From JACKFB01 sp041389525 (GTDB taxonomy: Bacteria > Myxococcota_A > UBA9042 > PHBI01 > JACKFB01): a stretch of DNA of 64,000 bases. Position numbers and translations under genes: made by a program. Below the pieces are notes generated by a model. It searched no databases. It had not been told where the DNA came from and was given only the letters and a program-made list of their open reading frames with translations. Where the stretch lies: contig JAWKRR010000022.1 of the NCBI GenBank assembly GCA_041389525.1, forward strand, positions 1-64,000, in the 5' to 3' direction. Positions 33,906 through 42,783 of this stretch are shown one piece after another; the stretch's first letter is position 1, and every line of letters starts with the position of its first letter.

Positions 33906-34043
33906 GCTCCGGGGGTTCGGAGCGCGGCCGGCGGAGGTGTGCGAAGTCGCACGGGTCACGGGTTTGGCTTGCGAGCCGCGCGGCGTTGCGATAGCTGGGC
34001 CACAGCCGCGTCGGTGCGCGCGGCGAGAGCACGGAGGATGACG

Positions 34044-35138
34044 ATGCGCAGCGCGAACGTGTGGTGGGTGGCTCTGGTGGCGGTGGCGACGGTCTCGGCG
34101 TGCGGCAAGGCGGCGCCTGAGGCGGCCGGCGGAGGCGCTGCGGTGGCGGTCGCCGAGGCGGCCAAGCCCGGCGAGATCGCGCCGGACCGACTGAAGGCCT
34201 TTGGGGCGTTGCCGGCCGTGATGGCGGCCGACCCGGCGACGCTGACCGACGAGCTGGTGTCGCTGGGGCGGATGCTCTACTTCGACACGCGGCTGTCGAA
34301 GAACCACGACGTGTCGTGCAACTCGTGCCACGGGCTGCAGACCTACGGCGTCGACGGGCAGGCCACGTCCGAGGGGCACAAGAAGCAGCGCGGCGGGCGC
34401 AACTCGCCGACGGTCTACAACGCGGCCGGGCACTTCGCGCAGTTCTGGGACGGGCGCGCGGCGGACGTCGAGGCGCAGGCGCTGGGGCCGATGACGAACC
34501 CGGTCGAGATGGCGATGGCGTCGGGCGAGCAGGTGACGGCTGTGCTGCGGTCGATCCCCGGGTACGCGGACCTGTTCGCCAAGGCGTTTCCTGGGGTCTC
34601 GGAGCCCGTGACCTACGAGAACGCGGGCAAGGCCATCGCGGCCTTCGAGCGCAAGCTGGTCACCCCGTCGCGCTGGGACGCGTTCCTGGGCGGGAAGGCC
34701 GACGCGCTGACCGCGGCCGAGAAAGACGGCTTCAACGCGTTCATCGACGCCGGCTGCATGGCCTGCCACACGGGCACGTATGTGGGCGGCTCGATGTACC
34801 AGAAGCTGGGCTTGGTGAAGCCGTGGCCGGGGCTCGAGGACACGGGCCGCATGGAGGTCACGAAGAACGAGGCGGACAAGCACTTCTTCAAGGTGCCGTC
34901 GCTGCGGAACATCGCGCGGACCGGGCCCTACTTCCACGACGGGAAGGTGGCCGACCTGAACGAGGCGGTCACGTTGATGGCGCGGCACCAGCTGGCGAAA
35001 GAGCTGAGCAAGGAGCAGGTCGCCAGCATCGTGACGTGGCTGAACGCCCTGACCGGCGAGCTGCCGCCGGCGGAGCTGATCACCGCGCCGGAGCTCCCCC
35101 CGAGCGGCCCCGAGACCCCCGCGCCCGACCCGGGCTGA
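34044..35138 (+). CDS. Di-heme cytochrome c peroxidase family lipoprotein
   Basis: 364 residues from the ATG at 34044, six nt after GGAGG. The lipobox is TVSAC. Two c-type heme sites are present: CNSCH near 92 and CMACH near 238. Other family marks are LGRMLYFDTRLSKNHDVSC, GRNSPTVYNAAG, FWDGRAADVEAQA, FKVPSLRNIARTGPYFHDG and DLNEAVTLMARHQL. This is the MauG/CcpA group. With standard distal features it most likely reduces hydrogen peroxide in the periplasm using a cytochrome donor. No donor or mau gene is adjacent. Confidence 0.88.
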   Translation: MRSANVWWVALVAVATVSACGKAAPEAAGGGAAVAVAEAAKPGEIAPDRLKAFGALPAVMAADPATLTDELVSLGRMLYFDTRLSKNHDVSCNSCHGLQTYGVDGQATSEGHKKQRGGRNSPTVYNAAGHFAQFWDGRAADVEAQALGPMTNPVEMAMASGEQVTAVLRSIPGYADLFAKAFPGVSEPVTYENAGKAIAAFERKLVTPSRWDAFLGGKADALTAAEKDGFNAFIDAGCMACHTGTYVGGSMYQKLGLVKPWPGLEDTGRMEVTKNEADKHFFKVPSLRNIARTGPYFHDGKVADLNEAVTLMARHQLAKELSKEQVASIVTWLNALTGELPPAELITAPELPPSGPETPAPDPG

Positions 35139-35275
35139 GGGCGGCGGCAGCCCGTCGCGAGTAGTTTGACCGCGCGCGGTGAGGCCCTCCCGGCTGGCCT
35201 CTGTTGCGGGGCCGTGCCACAATCTCGATACGCCACACAGTCGAGACCTCCCTCCAAAATCCAAAGGAGAGCACG

Positions 35276-35734
35276 ATGCGATGTGGGCGAATCATCGGGG
35301 CGATCGGCCTCGCTACCCTGCTGTTCATGGGCTGCAGCGACGACTCGGCGTCCGCGGACGCTGGCGTTGACGCGGTGGCGGATGTCGCGTCGGACGCGGT
35401 CGCCGACGCGGTGCCGGACGCGGTCGCCGACGCCACGGGCGACACCGACGTGCCAGTCGGCCCCACCGGGTGCGTTCCGCCGAGCTGCGACGACGGCAAC
35501 CAGTGCACCGTCGACGAGTGCGACACCGCGCTGCTGACCTGCAAGCACACGCCGAAGACCGACGGCGCGGCGTGCGGCTGCCTCGACGCCGGGCAGTGCT
35601 TCGCCAGCACCTGCGTCGGCGGGAACGGGGTCTGCGACTCCAACGCGCAGTGCGACGACGGGTTCGGCTGCACGGCCGATCGCTGCGACGGCTGCAAGTG
35701 CGTGACCGAGGTCATCCCCGACTGCGTCGAGTAG
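35276..35734 (+). CDS. Small Cys-rich lipoprotein
   Basis: 152 residues from the ATG at 35276, preceded by AAAGGAGAG. The lipobox is LFMGC. The linker repeats ADAVPDAVADA. The Cys-rich part is the pattern common in myxobacterial surface proteins: CDDGNQCTVDECDTALLTC, then CGCLDAGQCFASTCVGGNG, CDDGFGCTADRCDGCKC. The cysteines probably pair outside the cytoplasm. There is no enzyme motif. Confidence 0.75.
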   Translation: MRCGRIIGAIGLATLLFMGCSDDSASADAGVDAVADVASDAVADAVPDAVADATGDTDVPVGPTGCVPPSCDDGNQCTVDECDTALLTCKHTPKTDGAACGCLDAGQCFASTCVGGNGVCDSNAQCDDGFGCTADRCDGCKCVTEVIPDCVE

Positions 35735-35743
35735 CGCGCGACG

Positions 35744-36430
35744 CTACGGGCGGCGGCGGGCCATCCACAGGAAGTGGTCGCCGCTGTCGTCGGGGGTCGG
35801 GCGGCCGGGTTCGGTGTGGGTGATGGCCTCGACCTCAAAGCCAGCGCGGGTCAGCGCGCCGGTGAACGCGTCGTCGGGGGCGGCTGACCAGACGCCGAGG
35901 ACGCCGCCGTCGATGAGCGCGGCGTGGGCGGTCTGTAGGCCGTGGTCGGTGTAGAGCCAGGCGTTGTAGCTGCGCGTCAGGGCGCGCGGGCCGTTGTCGA
36001 CGTCCAGCAGGATGGCGCTCCACGGGGCCGGCGGCGTGGCGATGAGGTCGACGACGTCGCCGACGTGGACCGACACGCGGGGGTCGCGCAGGGGGTGGCG
36101 CGAGGCGCGGCCGAGGAGATCGCGGTTCCAGCGCACGATGGCGGGGATGAGCTCGGCGACCGTGGTGGCCGCCTCGGGCCCGATGCGCCGAAGCACCGCG
36201 GCCAGGGTGAAGCCCATGCCCAGCCCGCCGACCAGCACCCGCGCGTCGTCGAGCCGCGCCAGCCGGTCGCACGCCAGGTCGGCCAGCGCGTCCTCGGAGC
36301 CGTGCGCGCGATTGCCCATCAGCTCGCGCCCGTTCATGTGGATGGCGTACTCGCGCCCGCGGTTCATCAGGAACATGGTCCCCTCCCCGTCCGGGACCTC
36401 CTCCTTGTCGATGAACTCCCACGCTCGCAT
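35744..36430 (-). CDS. Spermidine-synthase-like methyltransferase-fold protein
   Basis: 228 residues from the ATG at 36430 with GGGAGG upstream. The Rossmann fold has VLVGGLGMGFTLAAVLRRIG as the glycine loop, TTVAELIPAIVRWNRDLLG as the next acidic-end strand, VSVHVGDVVDLI, and ILLDVDNGPRALTRSYNAWL where spermidine synthases have their active-site Asp. Short spermine/spermidine-synthase-like proteins of this kind are common and often not true polyamine enzymes; the N-terminal beta domain is reduced here. The gene is tail-to-tail with the Cys-rich lipoprotein, 9 nt between stops. Confidence 0.75.
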   Translation of the reverse strand: MRAWEFIDKEEVPDGEGTMFLMNRGREYAIHMNGRELMGNRAHGSEDALADLACDRLARLDDARVLVGGLGMGFTLAAVLRRIGPEAATTVAELIPAIVRWNRDLLGRASRHPLRDPRVSVHVGDVVDLIATPPAPWSAILLDVDNGPRALTRSYNAWLYTDHGLQTAHAALIDGGVLGVWSAAPDDAFTGALTRAGFEVEAITHTEPGRPTPDDSGDHFLWMARRRP

Positions 36431-36561
36431 CGCGCCTCCCCGGCTCGGGTTCGCGTTCATGTAGCACAGGGGCGGGCCGGCTTGCAGATTCCCTCGGGTC
36501 GCGCAGAATCGCAGCTGTGGGCGTGGTATTTCGGGGACGTTCACTCCAGAAGGAGCGCGCG

Positions 36562-37920
36562 ATGAGAGCTGCCGCCTCAACGGCCGTCCTGGCCCTTTGC
36601 ATCGCGGCGACGGGCCTGGGTCTCGCCCCGGCGGCCCACGCCGGCAACGACGACTCGGTGCTGATCGGCGACGAGGCTGTCCTCAGCGGCGGCGCGGTCA
36701 CGGCGACGGTCAAGACGGGTGCGGCGCTCTGGTACAACCCGGCCGGGCTGAGCCGCGTGTCCCGCGACACGGTGGACGTCAGCGGGACGGCCTACGCCCT
36801 GCGGCTGTACCGCGTGCCGCGCCTGGTCGAGCTCTACGGCGGCGAGAAGGCGGACGGGCGCATGAACGAGGTGCTGGTCATCCCGACCGCCCTCACCTAT
36901 GTGCGCGCCTTCGGTAAGGCGAGGGTGGGGCTTGGCGTGTTCGTCGTGGACAGCGAGAACATGAAGCTGCGCTCGCACCTGGTGGCCTTCAAGCCGCAGC
37001 TCGGCCTGACCAACGAGTGGCTGCTGGCCATCGAGGCCAAGTCCCAGCAGTACCGCGCGGTGCTTGGCGCGGCGTGGCGCCCGTCGGCGCGGCTCAGCGT
37101 CGGCTTCAGCTTCCAGGGTGTGTATCAAGCCAGCTCAGGGTCAGCGGTCTTCGCCGGCGGCTTCAACGACGGCACCGTCAACTCCACCTCGCCGGGCTTC
37201 GTGTCCTTCGCGACGCAGCTCTCCGAGACGGGCATTGGGCTGGCGCTCTCCCTGGGCGTGCAGTGGGAGCCCGTCGACGACCTCTTCATCGGCGCCAGCG
37301 TGCAGTCGCCGGTGCTGCTCATCTACTCGTCGGCCAGCGAGTCCAGCAGCCTCGGAAACGCGTTCGTAAACCAGGGCATCGGCGTCTTCGACACCAGCGA
37401 CACCACCAACTCCGACGCGACCCTGGACATCGTGGTCCCGACGCGACTTCGCCTCGGCGTCGCCTACGAATACAAGGCGGTCAGCTTCTCCGTGGAGGCC
37501 GACATCCAGCACAAGCTGCGCAACGAGGCCTTCCAAGTGGACAGGAGATTCCTGTGGAATCTGCGCGCCGGCCTGCAGGGGCGCGTCAGCTCCACGATGA
37601 CCCTGGGCGGCGGGTTTTTCACCGACCGCAGCCCCGAGCAGCCCGCGCGCACCCTGGGGGCGGCGGACGTGGACTTCTACGGGTTCTCGCTGGGCCTGTC
37701 CTACCTGAAAGACCGGCGCCTGGACTCGACGACCGAGAAGCGGGACCGGCTGACCTTCGGGTCGACCTTCGGGCTGCGCTACGCCTACGGCAAGGGCGAT
37801 TTCGGCGGGGCCGCGCTGAGCGACACCTTCGCCGACTTCAACGACCTCATCCGCGAGGGCCCGCGCCGGGCGACGATTCACGAGATCGCCCTCTACCTGG
37901 GGACGAGCTTCCTGTTCTGA
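36562..37920 (+). CDS. OmpP1/FadL-type outer membrane protein
   Basis: 452 residues from the ATG at 36562, preceded by AAGGAG. The signal peptide ends at APAAHA. The mature N-terminus carries the FadL-like hatch sequence SGGAVTATVKTGAALWYNPA then GLSRVSRDTVDVSG. The rest shows amphipathic strands (ALTYVRAFGKARVGLGVFVV, LRLGVAYEYKAVSFSVEADI) and ends in Phe (GTSFLF). FadL proteins let hydrophobic compounds such as long-chain fatty acids cross the outer membrane; the ligand here is unknown. Confidence 0.78.
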   Translation: MRAAASTAVLALCIAATGLGLAPAAHAGNDDSVLIGDEAVLSGGAVTATVKTGAALWYNPAGLSRVSRDTVDVSGTAYALRLYRVPRLVELYGGEKADGRMNEVLVIPTALTYVRAFGKARVGLGVFVVDSENMKLRSHLVAFKPQLGLTNEWLLAIEAKSQQYRAVLGAAWRPSARLSVGFSFQGVYQASSGSAVFAGGFNDGTVNSTSPGFVSFATQLSETGIGLALSLGVQWEPVDDLFIGASVQSPVLLIYSSASESSSLGNAFVNQGIGVFDTSDTTNSDATLDIVVPTRLRLGVAYEYKAVSFSVEADIQHKLRNEAFQVDRRFLWNLRAGLQGRVSSTMTLGGGFFTDRSPEQPARTLGAADVDFYGFSLGLSYLKDRRLDSTTEKRDRLTFGSTFGLRYAYGKGDFGGAALSDTFADFNDLIREGPRRATIHEIALYLGTSFLF

Positions 37921-37951
37921 GCGCGGGGCGGGCGGGCGCAGGGGGCTGCGC

Positions 37952-39082
37952 TCAGTCGTCGCCGGAGCCGCCCAGCTTCCCGCTCATCGCCTCGGCCTCA
38001 GCCTGCAAGCGCGCGGCCGCCTCGACCTTGGCTGCGTCGCCGCTGCGCGCCGCCTCGCCCAGCATCTTCCACGCCTGCCGACGAAGCTCGAGGTAGCGCA
38101 GCAGGTCCGCCTGGAGCGCGCGCTGCCGGTCCTGCGCCCGGCTGAGGTCCAGCGCCCGAAAGCGCGCCTCGGCGGCCGTCCAGGGCGAGATGACTTGGGC
38201 CTCCAGCGCGTCAGCGAACTCCGCGTCGGTGATGCGCCCAGCTTGAGCGTCCTCGATGAGCTCGCCGTAAGCCGCCACCACCGTCTTTTCGACAGACGCG
38301 AGCTGGTCTATCTCGCCCTGCAGGTCGGGGAGCTTGGGCAGGTTCAGGGTGGCGCCGTAGATCGCCGCGGCCGACGCGAGACCGACGCCCAGCGCCCGCA
38401 GCAGCCGCCGGTCCGGGCCGCCCGCGCGCAGGGTCGGCGCCAGCCCGAGGCCACACAGAAAGCCCGCCGCCAGCCCGCCCAGATGCGCGGCCATGTCGAT
38501 GCCGGGCACGGCCATGCCGAAGGCGACGTTGTAGACCACGAAGAGCCCGGCGTTCTTGGCGATGCCGCTCACCGCCGCGCGCGGGATGATGCCGCGGCGC
38601 ATGACCACGACGCCGAGCAGGCAGCCGAAGACGCCGAAGACCGCGCCCGACGCCCCAGCGCTTACGACGTAGGGGTTCCACCACGTGCTGGCCAGGCTCC
38701 CCGCGAGCCCGCTGGCCACGTACATCACCACGAAGCTCGCGTTGCCGACGATGCGCTCGACCATGCGGCCCGCGTCCCACAGCACGTACATATTGAACGC
38801 GATGTGCACGACGCCGATGTGGATGAACATCGCCGCCGCGAGGCGCCACCACTCGCCCGACGTCGTCAGCGGCGCGTAGTTGGCGCCCCACTGCAGCAGG
38901 TCGGGCACGGTCGGCGAGAAGAAGTGCACGCCGCTGACCACCATGGTGACCCAGACCGCGAGGTTGGCCAGCACCAGCAGGGGCGTGACCCAAATCCGCG
39001 GAGTCATCCGGTGCAGCAGGAGCGCAAACTCCATCTGGTCCCGCTCTTCCAGTAGCGCCGTCACTGCGTCGTCGTCAGCCAT
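37952..39082 (-). CDS. Rhomboid intramembrane serine protease with helical C-terminal extension
   Basis: 376 residues. The catalytic dyad is Ser145 in GASGAVFG and His197 in AAHLGGLAAG. The family Arg is in WWRLAAAMFIHIGVVHIAFN, and the His in that loop is also present. Six membrane helices fit the basic rhomboid plan. The last 120 residues form a soluble helical, probably coiled-coil, tail (EIDQLASVEKTVVAAYGELI, AAARLQAEAEAMSGK). This is more than the usual tail and could bind substrate or membrane partner. It is tail-to-tail with the FadL-like gene. Confidence 0.88.
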   Translation of the reverse strand: MADDDAVTALLEERDQMEFALLLHRMTPRIWVTPLLVLANLAVWVTMVVSGVHFFSPTVPDLLQWGANYAPLTTSGEWWRLAAAMFIHIGVVHIAFNMYVLWDAGRMVERIVGNASFVVMYVASGLAGSLASTWWNPYVVSAGASGAVFGVFGCLLGVVVMRRGIIPRAAVSGIAKNAGLFVVYNVAFGMAVPGIDMAAHLGGLAAGFLCGLGLAPTLRAGGPDRRLLRALGVGLASAAAIYGATLNLPKLPDLQGEIDQLASVEKTVVAAYGELIEDAQAGRITDAEFADALEAQVISPWTAAEARFRALDLSRAQDRQRALQADLLRYLELRRQAWKMLGEAARSGDAAKVEAAARLQAEAEAMSGKLGGSGDD

Positions 39083-39400
39083 GGCCGCATCATATCGGCG
39101 GGGGCGCGGTCGTCCACTGGGTTGGGCGTGTGCGACCGGATGTTGCGCCCTCTCCAGAGCCGTCCCCGGACGATCGGCTCGGGGTCTTCAGCGCGGTCCG
39201 ATTGTTTCCGGCAGGTAACAAAACGGTTTATTTTCGCGCCCTTTGTGACCGCGTCCGGCCCCCCATCGCGGCCTGGGAAAGGGCCAGTCATTCCGGGGGG
39301 AAATCGGGGGTGGCGCGGCGCCCGAGATCGCGTGTCAAGCGCCCCGACGAGCCCGTGATGCCCTTGCAAGACGGCGGCTCGAGGCGCAACGTAGCGGTCG
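39083..39400. other. Divergent promoter region of rhomboid gene and ATP-grasp cassette
   Basis: No gene is supported. An AT-richer patch at about 39204-39240 (GTAACAAAACGGTTTATTTT) is the likeliest promoter position for the cassette, but no convincing -35/-10 pair can be set. A partial motif copy GCCCGAGATC lies at 39320-39329. Confidence 0.4.
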
Positions 39401-42400
39401 ATGAGACTACTGATACAGCACCGTACTTCCTACATCTACCCGCGCCCCGCCAACCTCGGACCCCACGTAGTCCGCCTCCGCCCCGCGACCCACGCCCGCG
39501 CCCACATCGAGAGCTACAGCCTCACGGTTCCGGACGAAGCGCTGGTCCACTGGCAGCAGGACCCCCAGGCAAATCACGTCGCTCGGCTCACGTTCCGCGA
39601 CGGAGTCCGCTTCGAGCGTTTCGACGTCGTGGTCGAGATTACGGCGGACATTCGGCCGGTGAACCCGTTTGACTTCTTTGTCGACGAGTACGCGACCGAT
39701 CTGCCATTCGCCTACCCGGAAGAGCTGGCGCGCAGTCTGGCGGCATACCTCGAGACCACGAGCCCCGCTTACGAGGCGGGCCCGCTCTTCGAGGCGTTTG
39801 TGGCGGCACACCCGGGCCACGGCGGCACGGTGGCCTACGTGGTCGAGCTGGCCGGGAAAGTGGCGGCGAGCGTGCGCTATGTCATCCGCGAGGAGTCCGG
39901 CGTCTGGACCCCCGAGGAGACGCTGGCCCAGGGGCGCGGCTCGTGCCGTGACTCGGCCGTGTTGCTGGTCGCCGCCCTCCGACGCGCCGGCCTGGCGGCC
40001 CGATTCGCCAGTGGATACCTGGTACAATTGGCCGACGAGGGCATGATCCCCGACCAGCCGCGCGGCGTGGACCGCGACGTCGTCGACTTGCACGCCTGGG
40101 CCGAGGTGTATCTGCCGGGCGCCGGCTGGGTCGGCATCGACGGCACCAGCGGGCTGCTCTGCGGTGAAGGGCACATTCCGCTGGCCTGCACGCCCTCGCC
40201 GGGCCTCGCCGCCCCGCTGGAGGGCACCAGCGACGTGTTCGCCAGCGCGCTCGACTTCGCGATGATCGTCGGTCGGGTCGGCCACGAGGCCAGCCCGACC
40301 ACCCCCTACACCGAGGCGACGTGGCAGCAGCTGCTTGCCCAAGCCGCGGCCGCCGACGAGCGCCTGGTCGAGGAGGGCCTGCACCTGACCCTGGGCGGCG
40401 AGCCGACCTTCAACAGCCGCGAGCACCCCGACGAGCCCGAGTGGGGCCCCGAGGCGCTGGGCGACACCAAGTGGGCGCTGGGGCTGACCCTGGCGGATTC
40501 GCTCAGGCGGCGCTTGGCTCCGGGCGGGCTTGTCTTTCAACGCCAAGGCAAGCACTACCCCGGCGAGTCCTTGCCGCGCTGGGCCCTGGACATCATCGCG
40601 CGCCGCAGCGGCGAGCCGATCTGGCGCGAGATGCCCGCGCCCGCCGCGCCGCCGAAGGCCGACAAGCACGCCGCCGCCAAAGCGGCCCCGGACGCCGCGC
40701 TGGCCAAGGACGCCGAGGCCTTCGCCCGAGACCTGGCCACCCGCCTTGGCTTCGCCGACTTCCTGCAGCCCGCCTACGAGGACCCCTGGCCCTTCTTGAT
40801 GGCCGAGCAGAGCTTGCCGCCCGACGAGGACGCCCTCGCGACCAACCTCCACGACCCCGAAGACCGCCGCCGCCTCGCCCGAATCCTCAATCGCGGCCTG
40901 GGTGAACCGGCCGGTTGGGTGCTGCCCTTCATCCGCATCAAAGACCGCTGGCACAGCTCGAAGTGGGCCTTCCGCCGCGGCCACATCTTCCTGCTGCAAG
41001 GCGACAGCCCCGTGGGCCTGCGCCTGCCGCTGGGCTCGCTGCCCGAGTGCCTGCCGGTGCCCTCGCCCGTCGAGCCCGCCATCGTGAAGAAGGACCCGCG
41101 CCTCGTCGACGAGCCGGAGCCCGATGAAACGGACGCGGGCGACGAGGCCGATGACCCGCGCGAGGTCCGCACCGCGCTCTGCGTCGAGCCCCGCGACGGC
41201 GCCGTCCACGTCTTCATGCCGCCGCTCGCCAGCGCCGAAGAGTTCTTCACCGTGGTCGAGCTCATCCAGCAATCCCGCGACGCCACCGGCGTGGACCTCC
41301 GCCTCGGCGGCTACTCCCCGCCGTCGGGCCCCGACCTCTTCCGCTTCGCCGTAACTCCCGACCCCGGCGTGCTCGAGGTCAACCTCCCGCCGGTCGCGTC
41401 CATCGCCGAATACGACCCGCTGATCCACGCCGTCTTCGACTGCGCGCTCGCCTCGGGCCTGCACTCCGAAAAATACATGCTCGACGGCCGGCAGCAGGGC
41501 AGCGGCGGCGGCAACCACCTGACCATGGGCGGCCCGAAGCTCCTCGAGAGCCCGTTCTTGCTGCGCCCCGACCTGCTCGCCAGCCTCATCACGTTCACGC
41601 AGCACCACCCGTCGCTGTCCTACCTGTTCACCGGCCTCTTCGTGGGCCCGACCTCTCAGGCCCCGCGCGTCGACGAGGCCCGCCACGACTCGCTCTACGA
41701 GCTCGAGCTCGCGCTGGAGCGCGCCCACGACACCCTGGAAGACGACGAGCCGCCCGTCCCGTGGCTTGGCGACATGCTCTTCCGGAACCTGCTCATCGAC
41801 GTCGCCGGCAACACGCACCGCGCCGAGATCTCCATCGACAAGCTCTTCGATCCCGGCGGCGCCCACGGCCGCCAGGGCCTCGTCGAGCTCCGCGCCTACG
41901 AGATGCCGCCCCACCCGCGCATGGCGACGGCCCAAGCCGCCCTCGCCCGCACCCTCATCGCCGCCTTCTCGCGCACCCCCTACCGCGCGCCGCTGGTCCG
42001 CTGGGGCCAAGCCCTGCACGACCGCTTCCTGCTGCCCTACTACCTGTGGCGCGACTTCCAGGACGTCCTGGACTGGCTCGAAGCCGAGGGCGTGCCCCTG
42101 CCCGCCGACGCCTACCTGCCCTTCGTCGACCTCCGCTGCCCCCTGGTCGGGCGGCTCCACGCCGGCGACGTCACCGTCGAGGTCCGCAACGCCCTGGAGC
42201 CCTGGCCCGTCCTGGGCGAGCAGACCACGGGCGCCGCCACCTCGCGCTACGTCGACAGCTCCATGGAGCGCGTCGAGCTGCGCGTCCAAGGCCTCACCCC
42301 CGAGCGCCACGCCATCGTCGTCGCCGGCCTCGAGGTCCCACTGCGCCCCACCGAGACCGCCGGCGAGCTGGTCGGCGGCGTGCGTTTCCGCGCCTGGGCC

Positions 42401-42724
42401 CCGCCCTACTCCCTCCAGCCCCACCTGGGCATCCATCACCCCCTCCGGATCGACGTCGTCGACCGCTGGGCCGACCGCAGCCTGGGCGGCGCCGCCTACC
42501 ACGTCTGGCACCCCGAGGGCCGCGCCTTCGACGGCCAGCCCCTGACCCGCTTCGAGGCCGCCGCCCGCCGCGCCCAGCGCTTCACCCAAGAGGGCCCCCT
42601 GCCCTGGCCCGTCCGCCCGACCCCGGTCGCGCCTCACCCGGACACCCCCTACACCCTCGATCTCCGCCGCTTCCAAGTCGACCACCCCATGCCCACCGCG
42701 CCGCCCGCCGACGAAGCGGAGTAG
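39401..42724 (+). CDS. Transglutaminase-like protease fused to DUF2126 domain
   Basis: 1107 residues. The N-terminal transglutaminase N-domain (RLLIQHRTSYIYPRPANLGP) leads to a catalytic domain with Cys182 (GRGSCRDSA), His231 (DLHAWAEVYLPG) and Asp247 (WVGIDGTSG), a complete triad. The remaining two thirds is DUF2126 (COG4196): LVEEGLHLTLGGEPTFNSRE, then FQRQGKHYPGESLPRWALDI and GSGGGNHLTMGGPKLLESPF. DUF2126 occurs almost only next to the ATP-grasp and alpha-E genes that follow. The most likely role is cutting or forming peptide bonds in a small peptide or peptide tag made by the cassette. It is first in the operon. Confidence 0.88.
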   Translation: MRLLIQHRTSYIYPRPANLGPHVVRLRPATHARAHIESYSLTVPDEALVHWQQDPQANHVARLTFRDGVRFERFDVVVEITADIRPVNPFDFFVDEYATDLPFAYPEELARSLAAYLETTSPAYEAGPLFEAFVAAHPGHGGTVAYVVELAGKVAASVRYVIREESGVWTPEETLAQGRGSCRDSAVLLVAALRRAGLAARFASGYLVQLADEGMIPDQPRGVDRDVVDLHAWAEVYLPGAGWVGIDGTSGLLCGEGHIPLACTPSPGLAAPLEGTSDVFASALDFAMIVGRVGHEASPTTPYTEATWQQLLAQAAAADERLVEEGLHLTLGGEPTFNSREHPDEPEWGPEALGDTKWALGLTLADSLRRRLAPGGLVFQRQGKHYPGESLPRWALDIIARRSGEPIWREMPAPAAPPKADKHAAAKAAPDAALAKDAEAFARDLATRLGFADFLQPAYEDPWPFLMAEQSLPPDEDALATNLHDPEDRRRLARILNRGLGEPAGWVLPFIRIKDRWHSSKWAFRRGHIFLLQGDSPVGLRLPLGSLPECLPVPSPVEPAIVKKDPRLVDEPEPDETDAGDEADDPREVRTALCVEPRDGAVHVFMPPLASAEEFFTVVELIQQSRDATGVDLRLGGYSPPSGPDLFRFAVTPDPGVLEVNLPPVASIAEYDPLIHAVFDCALASGLHSEKYMLDGRQQGSGGGNHLTMGGPKLLESPFLLRPDLLASLITFTQHHPSLSYLFTGLFVGPTSQAPRVDEARHDSLYELELALERAHDTLEDDEPPVPWLGDMLFRNLLIDVAGNTHRAEISIDKLFDPGGAHGRQGLVELRAYEMPPHPRMATAQAALARTLIAAFSRTPYRAPLVRWGQALHDRFLLPYYLWRDFQDVLDWLEAEGVPLPADAYLPFVDLRCPLVGRLHAGDVTVEVRNALEPWPVLGEQTTGAATSRYVDSSMERVELRVQGLTPERHAIVVAGLEVPLRPTETAGELVGGVRFRAWAPPYSLQPHLGIHHPLRIDVVDRWADRSLGGAAYHVWHPEGRAFDGQPLTRFEAAARRAQRFTQEGPLPWPVRPTPVAPHPDTPYTLDLRRFQVDHPMPTAPPADEAE

Positions 42725-42783
42725 CCCGTGGCCATGTCCGCGCCCTGCCGCCCCCGCCCCCGCCTTTGCCCACGGAGCCACCC

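Noticed and set aside
39204..39240. A sigma-70-type promoter before the ATP-grasp cassette
   Set aside because: AT-rich patch present, but the best -35/-10 spacing is 19 nt with poor boxes, so only the region is noted.
39407..42781. A 1124-codon open frame antisense to the transglutaminase-DUF2126 gene
   Set aside because: Shadow of a GC-rich gene; no domain or secretion signal, while the plus strand has a full triad and DUF2126.
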